From Chrysophaeum taylorii (taxonomy: Eukaryota; Sar; Pelagophyceae; Pelagomonadales; Pelagomonadaceae), in contig JAQMWT010000148.1 in NCBI GenBank assembly GCA_029834535.1, positions 1 to 64,000 of the forward strand: a stretch of 64,000 nucleotides of DNA, written 5' to 3'. This document shows, piece by piece, positions 30,997-39,400 of the stretch. The notes under the pieces are model-generated. The model did no database searches. It was not told the DNA's origin and saw only the letters and a list, made by a program, of their open reading frames with translations. Numbering within the stretch: the first letter of the stretch is position 1; each line of letters begins with the position of its first letter. The translations under genes were made by a program, and so were the position numbers.

Positions 30997-31706
30997 CCGC
31001 GCGGCGTCGGTCCGAACTATTCGTGGACTGACCTCTACGACGTGGACTGACTTCTACGACTACGGCGCGAACCGGGGCTGTTCCTCTGAGGGAGGATCTC
31101 TTTGTTTGTTGTTGATCCCCAGCGGTGCCTCCTCTTGAAGACAGTTCCTCTGGCGCGCCCATCCCTACTGCTATTTGATGAACGGGTATTGTGGCCTTGG
31201 GGAGTTGGTGCGTTTTAACAATGGCGCTGGGGGAGAAAGAAAGGGGGTGTGGGTAACACAAGTATCGGTGTGCGCAGTCGAGGAAACCAGCGTCGGAGGG
31301 GACATCATTTCCGGCTCACGCGTGTTTCCGGTCTGTTGAAGAAGAAACTATTCGTGCCACCGCCGCCGCCGTCGTCGTCTTGAGGGTTTCGGGTTTCCGT
31401 CTAGTTGAAGGAATGAATGACTTGGGTTTTTTCTTCTTCTTCTTCTTCTTCTTCTTCTTCTTCCAACACAACAAAGAAGAAAGCTGAAGGAGAACCACGA
31501 TTCAAAGAAAGAGAAAGAAAGGGGATGATGGAAAGAAAGGAAGAGAGTTGCGATGCGCTTCGATGATCCTAAAGAAGAAAAGAGCCAGGAAGAAGAAGAA
31601 GCGTGGTGTGCGCTCAACTCAACTCAGCTCAACTCAGGTCCTCCTTTCAATCAATGAATCTCGGAATGAATGAATGAATGAATATTGTCGGATCCGTGGC
31701 GCGTGT
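30997..31706. other. Intergenic, pyrimidine/purine repeats
   Basis: No gene supported. A TTC run of about 12 units (31429-31463), an AACTCA repeat (31615-31636) and an AATG tetranucleotide run just before the 2-oxoglutarate dehydrogenase stop codon are present. Confidence 0.75.
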
Positions 31707-34700
31707 CTAGTGGAGTCGGCCGAAGGGAACTGCCGTCAATTCATTGCTGAGAGCAGTCTGGAGAATTTTTTTCTGTTCTTGATCGTGGACCTGGCCGTAG
31801 CCCTCGGCCGTGGAGGCCATAGTGGTGCGGCCGACGTAGCCCGGGACTTGCTCGTTCGAGTTGAGGAAGCGCGTCGCAGTAATGATGCGGTCTCGGACAA
31901 AGTACCAGCAGCCCATGTTCTTGGGCTCTTCTTGGCACCAGACGAGGTGAGCGTTGGGATAGGACTTGGCGTAGTTAGCGATTTGGTCGAAGGGAAAAGG
32001 GGAAATTTGCTCGAGGCGAACGATCGCGACGTCCTTGGTTTGGGAGTGGCGGCGTGCTTCTAAGAGTTCGTAGTAAATTTTTCCCGAGCAAAAGATGAGC
32101 CTGCGGATGTTTTGGTTGTCGTCGATTTCGGTCGGAAACATCTCGCCGTAGGTCCGACGGAACCTGTTTCCGGATAGAAAATGCTCGAGCTTGGAGACGG
32201 CGAGCTTGTGGCGGAGCAAGGCCTTGGTCGAGGCGACGACGAGGGGCTTCCTGAATTCGCGGTGTTGTTGCCGGCGGAGAGCGTGGAAGTAGTTTGCCGG
32301 CGTGGTCGGGTTGATGACCTGCCAGTTGTTGAGCTGGACCTGGCGGGTCTGGCCTTGGAGAGTGTCGAGGTTGGGCGGGATGACGTCGGGGTCCTCGTCG
32401 GCCTGGGCCAAAAATCTTTCGATACGACAGCTCGAGTGTTCGGGACCCTGGCCCTGGTAGCCGTGGGGGAGGAGGAGGACGAGGCCCGACTGGCGCATCC
32501 ACTTGGCCTCGCCGCTCGCGAGGAACTGGTCGATGATGATCTGGGCGCCGTTAGCAAAGTCGCCGAATTGAGCTTCCCACAAGACGAGAACGTTGGGGGT
32601 TTCCATCGAGTAGCCTAGCTCGAACCCGAGGACGCCGTACTCCGACAACAACGAATTGGCGATGTAGAGATTGGCATCTCCTCCGAGAGCGTTGAGGAAG
32701 ACGTGCTTTTCGCCCGTCTTCTGGTCGTGAGCTACGGCGTGACGGTGCGTGAACGTTCCGCGCTCGACGTCCTGGCCCGTGAAGCGCACGGGGATACCCT
32801 CCAAGAGCAAAGTGCCAAAGGCGAGCTGTTCGGCGAGGCCCCACGTAATGTTCTCGCCCGATTCCATTGCCTCCCGGAACTGCTCGAGGCGCGGCCGCAG
32901 ACGACGATGGAGAGAAAAATTCTCGGGGACCCAAGTCAGAGCGCGACCGACGCGATTAAGGGTCTCGGCGTCGACGCCCGTCTTGTCGTAGGCGCCGCGG
33001 CCGATTCGTTTCGGGTTGACGATGGCCGCCCAGTTCTGGCCCCAGATATCTTCGTCCCAGACGTACTCGTCCTTCTTCTCGTAGGCGTCGTTAAAGGTCG
33101 CGACGGCAGCCGCGACCGCGGCGTCCGCCTCCGCTTTGGAAATAACCGGGGCCGTCGTCTGCACGTGGTCGACGTACTTCTCGAGGACGCTTTTTTGCTT
33201 GCGGATGAGTTCGTACATGCGCGGCTGCGTAAAGGTCGGCTCGTCGATCTCGTTGTGGCCGTAGCGACGGTAGCCTACGAGGTCGATGACCGCGTCCGTC
33301 TTGAATTTTTGGCGCCACGCGACCGCGAGCTCGAACACCCGAACCACAGCCTCGGGGTCGTCCGCGTTGACGTGGAAGATGGGCGAGTCGAAGGCTTTGC
33401 CCAAATCCGACGCGTAGGTTGTCGATCTTCCCTGGTCGGGATTCGCCGTGAACCCGACCTGGTTGTTGCATATGACGTGGATCGTCCCGCCGCATTTGTA
33501 GGCCTCCAAATCGTACATCTGAAAGGTCTCGTACACCACCCCCTGGCCCGCGAAAGCCGCGTCGCCGTGGACGAGCACGGGCAAAACCGTGTCGCCTTGC
33601 GCGTCGCCCTTCATGTCCAAGCGTGCGCGCGCCTTGCCGACCACCAACGGGTCCACGGCCTCGAGGTGCGACGGGTTCGGGAGAACCTCGATGTGCACGC
33701 GCCGGCCGTCGGGGTACGCGCGATCGAACGACGTCCCGAGGTGGTACTTGACGTCGCCCGACGAGCTCCAGTCGTCGTCGGCGGCGGCGGCTTTATTTTG
33801 CTGCTGCAGCGTGCCGCCGGAAAACTCGCGGAATATCACCTCGACCGGCTTGCGAAGGACGTTGCACAGCACGTTCAGCCGCCCGCGGTGCGGCATCCCG
33901 ATGATCACGTCGGTTACTCCGTGCAGCGTCGCCGCGTCCACCATCACCTTCATCCCCGGAATCATCGACTCGACGCCCTCCAGCCCAAACCGCTTGGCCG
34001 TGTTGAATTTTGTCCCCAGCACCGCCTCGAATTTCTCCGAGTAAGCGAGCCGTTCCAACACGTGGAGCCGCTTCTCCTTGGTCAACGGCGCGCGCGGCAC
34101 CTCGATCCGCGACCGGAGCCAGTTCGTCTTCTGCAAATCGGTGATGTGCTCGGCCTCGATCCCGATCGTCCCGCAGTACGTCGCCCGCAAAAATTCAACC
34201 AGCTCCTCGAGCGTCGTGTGACCGTCTCCGTTCACGTCGGCCGACCCCAGCAGCCCCGCGACCGCGCTCCCCGAGTTCTCCGACAGCCGGAGCGGCCGGT
34301 GGGCGTCGGCGACGGGGTCGAACCCGTAGGTCCGCGGGTCGAGGTCCTCCAGAGGCTCTCGCATCGACATCTTCAAAGGGTCCAAATCGGCTCGCTCGTG
34401 ACCGCGCTTCTGGAACGCCGCGATCAGGTGCAGCGCGCGCATCGTGTCCGCGCCGTACGACGACGACGACGACGTTTCTGGACTCCTCCCCTCCGGAACG
34501 ACCGAGAAGTCGCCCCCCGTCGAGAAGTAGGCCGCCCAACTCGCGTGCACCGACGTCGGATCCCGAGACCAGCTTTCGAACATCGCGTCCGCGTACGTGC
34601 CCGAGCTTCCGCTCAAAAAATAAGGCGCCGAACGCTTCTTTTCCCAACCAGAGGAAGAGTGCTGATGATGATGATGATGACTTGCTGGTGTGGCGGCTGA

Positions 34701-35147
34701 TGGTGTGGCAACGGGTTGTGGCGGCGTCGCGGCAACAACGGGAGTCGAAGCGGCAACGACGGGAGTCGAAGCGGCAACGACGGGAGCCGTCGTCGTCGTC
34801 GTCGTCGTCGTCGGAACAACAGCCTTCTGCTGCTGCTGGTCCGTGTCGATCGTGCAAATAGGCGCGCCGACGACGACCGTGTCGTCGACTTTGACCGCGT
34901 AGTCCTTGAGAACCCCGGCCTGCGGCGCGTAGACCTCGACGCTCACCTTGTCGGTCTCGAGGACGGCGACAACCTGATCAGCCTTGACGGCATCGCCAGC
35001 GGAAGTTTCGAGCGAGACGATAGTCGCCTCGGTGATCGAGTCACCCAAGGTCGGGACGTTCACCTTCAACAACTCGCGCCGCCGCGGCGTCGAGACGATT
35101 GGCCGCGCCAGGCGCGGGACCACCTTGACGAAGAAGAAGAACCTCAT
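31707..35147 (-). CDS. OGDH: 2-oxoglutarate dehydrogenase E1 with N-terminal lipoyl domain and EF-hand
   Basis: A 1146-aa mitochondrial enzyme for decarboxylation of 2-oxoglutarate in the TCA cycle; human E1o has 1023 residues. Residues 1-27 (Phe- then Arg-rich) suit a mitochondrial presequence. Residues 28-103 are an E2o-type lipoyl domain (VPTLGDSITEATIV) with the lipoyl-lysine motif ETDKVSV, K67. A Thr/Ala/Pro/His linker covers 104-170. The E1o body starts near APYFLSGSSGTYADAM (174), with IGMPHRGRLNVL (417-428), the thiamin-diphosphate region HGDAAFAGQG (528-537) and NNQVGFTANP (561-570). Residues 304-315 (DVNGDGHTTLEE) form a canonical EF-hand loop just before the conserved LRATYCGTIGIE. 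No E2 acyltransferase domain is present. The ATG at 35147 leaves 96 bp to divergent TMX2. Confidence 0.95.
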   Translation of the reverse strand: MRFFFFVKVVPRLARPIVSTPRRRELLKVNVPTLGDSITEATIVSLETSAGDAVKADQVVAVLETDKVSVEVYAPQAGVLKDYAVKVDDTVVVGAPICTIDTDQQQQKAVVPTTTTTTTTAPVVAASTPVVAASTPVVAATPPQPVATPSAATPASHHHHHQHSSSGWEKKRSAPYFLSGSSGTYADAMFESWSRDPTSVHASWAAYFSTGGDFSVVPEGRSPETSSSSSYGADTMRALHLIAAFQKRGHERADLDPLKMSMREPLEDLDPRTYGFDPVADAHRPLRLSENSGSAVAGLLGSADVNGDGHTTLEELVEFLRATYCGTIGIEAEHITDLQKTNWLRSRIEVPRAPLTKEKRLHVLERLAYSEKFEAVLGTKFNTAKRFGLEGVESMIPGMKVMVDAATLHGVTDVIIGMPHRGRLNVLCNVLRKPVEVIFREFSGGTLQQQNKAAAADDDWSSSGDVKYHLGTSFDRAYPDGRRVHIEVLPNPSHLEAVDPLVVGKARARLDMKGDAQGDTVLPVLVHGDAAFAGQGVVYETFQMYDLEAYKCGGTIHVICNNQVGFTANPDQGRSTTYASDLGKAFDSPIFHVNADDPEAVVRVFELAVAWRQKFKTDAVIDLVGYRRYGHNEIDEPTFTQPRMYELIRKQKSVLEKYVDHVQTTAPVISKAEADAAVAAAVATFNDAYEKKDEYVWDEDIWGQNWAAIVNPKRIGRGAYDKTGVDAETLNRVGRALTWVPENFSLHRRLRPRLEQFREAMESGENITWGLAEQLAFGTLLLEGIPVRFTGQDVERGTFTHRHAVAHDQKTGEKHVFLNALGGDANLYIANSLLSEYGVLGFELGYSMETPNVLVLWEAQFGDFANGAQIIIDQFLASGEAKWMRQSGLVLLLPHGYQGQGPEHSSCRIERFLAQADEDPDVIPPNLDTLQGQTRQVQLNNWQVINPTTPANYFHALRRQQHREFRKPLVVASTKALLRHKLAVSKLEHFLSGNRFRRTYGEMFPTEIDDNQNIRRLIFCSGKIYYELLEARRHSQTKDVAIVRLEQISPFPFDQIANYAKSYPNAHLVWCQEEPKNMGCWYFVRDRIITATRFLNSNEQVPGYVGRTTMASTAEGYGQVHDQEQKKILQTALSNELTAVPFGRLH

Positions 35148-35243
35148 CGTGCGCGGCGGGTGGTTCTGCGAGCCCGGAACACAACGGCAAAATCAACCGC
35201 AACAACGGACGAAACACTGTGTGGCGGCGTTAGATCGAGCGTC
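35148..35243. promoter_or_regulatory. Divergent promoter region, OGDH / TMX2-like
   Basis: 96 bp separate the two ATG codons; no TATA box is evident. Confidence 0.5.
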
Positions 35244-36104
35244 ATGTGGTGGTGGTGGTGCCAGGCCTACTACCTCGTCAACATCGCGATCCTCGGCTCG
35301 TGGGCGTACCTGCGGACGGTCGTGCCCGGCAACATCCGCGAGGTCCGGGAGGGCCACTGGTTCCAAACCCAGGAGCGCGAAGTCTTCCTCCTTGTCGGCT
35401 TCGGACTCCTCGCAAAGGCAAGGCGCGCATCGAGCCTCCACGAGTACGCCTACAAAATATTCTTGTACGGCAAGGTCGCGATCGGCCTCTGCTTGGCGCG
35501 CTGCGGCAACTACGCCTTACTAGCCCTTTACGCCGCCGTTCTCGCGGCCACCTTTGTCTTTCTCCCGACGCCCAGCTTTCCGGGTCACCAATATGTCGAC
35601 ACCTTCGACGCCGCGAGGTTCGCCGAACACGTCCTCCGGATCCCCAACGACCAAAAGTCCGCGCCCCTCTGGCTTGTCATGTTCTCGGCCGACTGGTGCG
35701 AGACCTGCGCTCTCGCGCAACCTCTCTTCTGTTCGCTCGCCGCCGAGCACACCTCACGTCGCCGAAAGTTTGCCCTCATCGACGTCTCCAAGAACCCGAC
35801 CATTGCGCGCCGCTTCAACATCGACGTCTCGCACAAGACCCTCCAACTCCCCACCTTCGCCCTCTTCTTCGCCGGCCGCGAAAAGCTCCGCCTCCCGTAC
35901 TTTGACGAGGCCAACCGCGTCGTCAAGACCAAATTTGCCAGATCTGCGCTCCAGTCCTTCTTCCTCCTCGACACCCCCGTTAAGGACGCGGTCGCGACCA
36001 TCAAGCGACGCGACGCCCAAAAGGCCCAAGCCAACGCAGACACCTACGTCGATGCCAAGCTCGCCGCCGCAGCTTCTTCCTCCTCCTCCTCAAAGAGCGA
36101 ATAA
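35244..36104 (+). CDS. TMX2: TMX2-like thioredoxin-related transmembrane protein
   Basis: A 286-aa protein with several N-terminal hydrophobic segments (about 6-27, 45-57, 75-110) followed by a thioredoxin-fold domain (about 115-235). Its closest family by layout is TMX2: YVDTFDAARFAEHV before the fold, RRFNIDVSHKTLQLPTF inside it, and ALFFAGREKLRLP after it. Unlike animal TMX2, whose active-site-like sequence is SNDC, this protein has a dithiol motif, DWCETC (C152 and C155), so it could be redox active. The C terminus is a long charged and Ser-rich tail. It probably sits in the ER or mitochondria-associated ER membrane. The start is the ATG at 35244. Confidence 0.8.
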   Translation: MWWWWCQAYYLVNIAILGSWAYLRTVVPGNIREVREGHWFQTQEREVFLLVGFGLLAKARRASSLHEYAYKIFLYGKVAIGLCLARCGNYALLALYAAVLAATFVFLPTPSFPGHQYVDTFDAARFAEHVLRIPNDQKSAPLWLVMFSADWCETCALAQPLFCSLAAEHTSRRRKFALIDVSKNPTIARRFNIDVSHKTLQLPTFALFFAGREKLRLPYFDEANRVVKTKFARSALQSFFLLDTPVKDAVATIKRRDAQKAQANADTYVDAKLAAAASSSSSSKSE

Positions 36105-36436
36105 ATAAACAAACAAACAAATAAATAGTACTCTTCCTTCTACCACCGGTCTGCAGCCTGTGTCAATCAATATTAAGGCCGCGGCGAGCTCTTGCTGGAC
36201 TGCGCGTCCTCACTTTCTTCGCCGCGGTTTCTTGTTGCGACACGTATGATGGGGTAGTACATGGTTACACCCAACTCCCAGCGCTCCCTCGATACCTAAA
36301 ATGAAATGAAATGAAAAGAAAACCCTCGGTACAGTGCAAGCGTATCCGACCATAAAGCCCAACAACACAGCACAGATTCTTGAGAGGGTTTAGTATCAAG
36401 GTCGTTGTTCGGCCATCAAGGAGGGTTAAAGTCGCT
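36105..36436. other. Intergenic, no gene seen
   Basis: AT-rich 3' region after TMX2 (ATAAACAAACAAACAAATAA) followed by unremarkable sequence with an AATGAAATGAAATGAAA run. Confidence 0.7.
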
Positions 36437-36562
36437 TCGATCGGCGCCCCCGCCTACACGCAGGATGCGTCGATAGCACGCATCTAGACTCGGACTTAAA
36501 ACCACTTTTGTCTGTAGAATCTGCTCAGCATCGCTATTGCAGAAGGCGGGGGCGCCGATCGA
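36437..36562. repeat. 126-bp unit with perfect 19-bp inverted termini
   Basis: TCGATCGGCGCCCCCGCCT at 36437-36455 recurs as its exact reverse complement at 36544-36562. The 88-bp spacer has no coding signal. It could be a tiny MITE-like insertion or a hairpin at the 3' side of the LINE remnant. No clear target duplication is seen. Confidence 0.7.
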
Positions 36563-36611
36563 CGCGCCCTCGACCTCATGGAGTTCAGCGGTTAGGAGTA
36601 AAAAAAAAGGG

Positions 36612-37255
36612 TAACTAACTACCTCCTTACTCTCGCGGGCTTGGGGGGAGCCGGTCAGAGCAAAATCACACAGTTGGGGTAGAGGCGAGGGATGAAAAGG
36701 CGTTGATGACGGACCGCCACGGCGCGCGGTCTTGTGCGAGGTCGTGCCACGAGTTGAAGGGGATGTCGAATTTCCGGAGCGCCGCACGTCATCTGCGAAG
36801 CCCCCGGTGGGCGCTTGGAGCGGACCCAAGACGAGAGCATCTAGGGAGTTGGGAGAAGGGCACGCGGGCGACGTGACCGGCTCCGCTGGCGGCGCGTGAC
36901 TTAGACGTCGATGGACTCGAAGCTCCGCAGCAGGGTCTCCGTTGAGATGTGGTGCAGCAAGGTGTGGTCACGCGACGCATGACGCGGGCGCGCTGTGCGT
37001 GGAAGCACCACAGCCGGCGGAACAGGACCTCGGCGAGGCACCACGACTCCGCGCCGTGAAGGAGGATGGCCAGGATGAGCGAGACGTAGACGAGACGCGT
37101 GGCGCGAGCAGAGACGGACTTCGAGGCGAAGATGCAGTCCCGCAAGGCACCGAAGGCCTAAGAAAAACGCCTTCTTGATCCGCGCGTCGACGTCTAAGTC
37201 GTCGCGGTAGTCGCAGAGGACGCTATAGGACGCTATATATACACGCGGCGACCCG
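36612..37255 (-). mobile_element. 5'-truncated LINE remnant, C-terminal part of the ORF
   Basis: On the minus strand the DNA encodes the end of a non-LTR reverse-transcriptase protein. CDYRDDLDVDARIKKAF (a YLGS...D..I..RI.KA equivalent) is followed, after a one-frame change near 37160, by FASKSVSARATRLVYVSLIL and AILLHGAESWCLAEVLFRRL, then GHVARVPFSQLPR (the GHVARM box) and a terminal APWRSVINAFSS. The frame changes again before the GHVARV box. The 3' end carries the TAACTAACTA tail shared with the SINE-like copies at 3959-4344 and 13826-14220. The copy is 5'-truncated and decayed, and abuts the broken glycosyltransferase gene. Confidence 0.75.
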
Positions 37256-37260
37256 CCTGG

Positions 37261-38260
37261 TTGCGACTCGTGATCGTCGTGCCGCAGCACGAGGAAGTCA
37301 AGATGGAGAAGGCGCTTTGGTGCGCATTGGAGGGGTCTTTTCTTTTGGGAGAATCGTGCCCGCGGAGCACGAGCCGCGCGTTCGCGGGGCGTGGCCACTG
37401 GTACGAAACGTCGTCCGGCGCGAGATGGAGCGTCGTGGGCTTCCGCGCGACGAGGCACCGGCACGAGGTCGTCGCGTCGGGGCACCACCAGCGGCTGACG
37501 TCGCCGTTCAAATACGCGCGGCTGTACCTCCACAAGCTGCCGGCGTGTTGGCCGCCCGCGGAGGTCGAGCGGTTGGTCTATCTGGACGCCGACGTGTACG
37601 CTTTGGGAGACGTCGTCGAACTCTCTACTTTCGTGGCTACACCGCGCCGTGTGCGAGACCCTGATTAACTGCAAGCACCCGCGGGTGAGGGCCGCCTTGC
37701 TGGAGAAGGGGATCGGCGACGTCGAGGCCGAGTTGCTCGACTTCAACGCGGGCGTGATGGCTTACCACGTCAAGGCGTGGCGCGAGGACGCGGGGCTCCT
37801 CAAGGAGCTCGAGAGCTGGATCCGCCTCAATCGCGACATCCCCATCTTCAAGCTCGGTACGAATCCGCCGCTCGTGTTGACGGTTCGGAGATCGGGCATC
37901 GCGCCTCTCGACGCGCGATGGAACTGCCAGGATTTTGACCAGAGCAAGCGCGAGACGCACGCCTGCGATCGCGCGGACATCATCCACTTCAGTGGGGCCC
38001 AGAAGCCCTGGCGCCTCGCGCCCAACGAGAGCGCGGCCATGTCGTGGCGTCTCCCGAGCCGCTCGCGAGCCTGCGTGTACGACTTTTCCCGCCTCGGAGT
38101 AAAGGTCCGTCGAAACAAGCGCCCGCCCACCGACTTCATCGGACCCGGGATGCCGACCCACCTTCTCAAAGAGCACATCAAGAAGGGCGACATCCCGGGT
38201 CTCAAGGGAAAGGCGACGACAAGGACGACGACGACGACGGAGCTTCATCGACGAAGACGA
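37261..38260 (+). pseudogene. GT8 (glycogenin-like) glycosyltransferase, frame interrupted
   Basis: Two adjoining frames together show the GT8 family landmarks. Frame one (to about 37620) holds SPFKYARLYLHKLP and the DxD-bearing VERLVYLDADVYALGDVVEL. The next frame (from about 37625 to 38260) holds HRAVCETLINCKH, LLDFNAGVMAYHVKAW, PLDARWNCQDF and the nucleotide-sugar-site IIHFSGAQKPWRL. A one-step frame change near 37620-37630 separates them, with no room for a normal intron. There is no ATG at the left end, where the LINE remnant abuts, so the 5' end may be lost. Downstream of ~38210 the continuing frame becomes repetitive and runs into the antisense of the next gene. It is a decayed gene, or an intact one with a sequence error; GT8 enzymes transfer glucose or galactose. 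Confidence 0.65.
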
Positions 38261-38358
38261 AAATCATCACCACCAGTGGCGGCGCGGGATGCGCCGCGGC
38301 CGCGGCGGCGCCATAGCCATAGTTGTCGCAGCAGATTAGAGGTAATTTTTTTTCAACA

Positions 38359-39279
38359 TCAAAAAATGGAGGTGGCGGCGTTGGCGAGGCGCTTGAGGTC
38401 GGCGGCGAGGCCGGGGTCGTTCGCGCAGACGCAGGACTTGGAGAATAGATCGAACTTTCCATCTCCAACGACGGCTTTTTTTTCTGATGCGAGGGTGCGC
38501 CTCCCGTCGATCGTGGCGAATGTAGCGCCCGCCTCGCGGGCGATCAGGGTGGCCGCGACCCAGTCCAAGGGTTTAGGCGCGTCGCCGTTGGCAAGGCCCG
38601 CGATAAAGGCGGAGGCCCGCGAAGCCGCGACCCAACAGAGCGAGAGCACCGACGAGCCGATAACCCTTATTGCCCTCGTCTTGCGTTCGAGGAGCGCGCG
38701 ATAGACAGCAACTAAAGCGTCGATGTTCTCGCGCTCGTATCCCGGATAGGTCAGGACGAGCGCGTTTTCGGGCTTGGTCGGCGCGGCGTCTGCCGAGAGA
38801 AGACGGCCGTCGAGGAACGCCCCCTTTGCCGCCTCCGCGACGAAGAGCTCGTTCCGGTGCGGGTCGTAGACGACACCAACCCGTGGAGACCCGTCGACGC
38901 AGAGCGCGAGCGACACCACCGAGCACGGAAGTCCGCGAACGAAGTTTTGCGTGCCGTCGATAGGGTCCACGACCCACGTCCGACCTCCTAGTCCCGGGAT
39001 AACGCCCGTCTCTGAGCACGCCTCCTCGCCGACGACGGCGTCACGGGGAAAGGCGCGCCTCAGGCCCGCGACGACCACCTCCTCGTCGTCCCGATCGGTC
39101 TGCGTGCAGGGGTCGATCCCCGCGTCGTCCTTCCACTGCACGGCGACCCGCCGTGTCTCGAGGATGGCGCGCCCGCGCCGGAGCGCGAGCCGGACGCGCC
39201 GCGCGCACCTCGCGCGACTTCCACCACCACCACCTCCACTGCGCCGCCGCCAGACCCGCAACCCCGCCGGCAGCGACAA
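38359..39279 (-). CDS. Inositol monophosphatase family phosphatase
   Basis: A ~300-aa lithium-sensitive-type phosphatase of the IMPase superfamily, with metal and substrate motifs in order: VVGEEACSE (the GEE metal site), WVVDPIDGTQNF (motif DPIDGTxNF), and KPLDWVAATLIAREAGA near the C terminus (the WDxAAG-like motif; here the Trp follows the Asp). The most likely role is dephosphorylation of inositol phosphate or a related sugar phosphate. The listed frame starts at a TTG. The nearest upstream ATG (39298) is in another frame (MFSRRVVVAAGG) and could be joined by a 52-nt intron with a GTGCGC donor, at the cost of the first helix. The true start is unresolved. Confidence 0.8.
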   Translation of the reverse strand: MSLPAGLRVWRRRSGGGGGGSRARCARRVRLALRRGRAILETRRVAVQWKDDAGIDPCTQTDRDDEEVVVAGLRRAFPRDAVVGEEACSETGVIPGLGGRTWVVDPIDGTQNFVRGLPCSVVSLALCVDGSPRVGVVYDPHRNELFVAEAAKGAFLDGRLLSADAAPTKPENALVLTYPGYERENIDALVAVYRALLERKTRAIRVIGSSVLSLCWVAASRASAFIAGLANGDAPKPLDWVAATLIAREAGATFATIDGRRTLASEKKAVVGDGKFDLFSKSCVCANDPGLAADLKRLANAATSIF

Positions 39280-39298
39280 CTACTCGTCGGCTAAACAT

Positions 39299-39400
39299 TA
39301 TTATATGGGTATCTATCTTTAAGTGTGTCGGATCCGGATACTCACTATAGGATACAATATATTGTACTACTAACGCCGTGTTGGAAAGAAAGAAAGAAAT
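39299..39400. promoter_or_regulatory. Divergent promoter region, IMPase / EDR2-like
   Basis: About 100 bp of AT-rich sequence including ACAATATATTGT, a perfect 12-bp palindrome (39355-39366), between the divergent starts. It is a plausible core promoter. Confidence 0.5.

Noticed and set aside
32703-34700. 665-codon plus-strand frame through OGDH
   Set aside because: Antisense shadow of the dehydrogenase; no recognisable domain.
36901-37746. 281-codon minus-strand frame across the LINE/GT8 boundary
   Set aside because: Its right half is antisense to the GT8 gene and only a short part (CDYRDDLDVDARIKKAF) belongs to the LINE protein; it is not one gene.
38211-38704. Continuation of the GT8 frame to 38704
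   Set aside because: Beyond about 38210 the frame encodes Thr/Arg repeats and then the antisense of the inositol phosphatase; no GT8 similarity.
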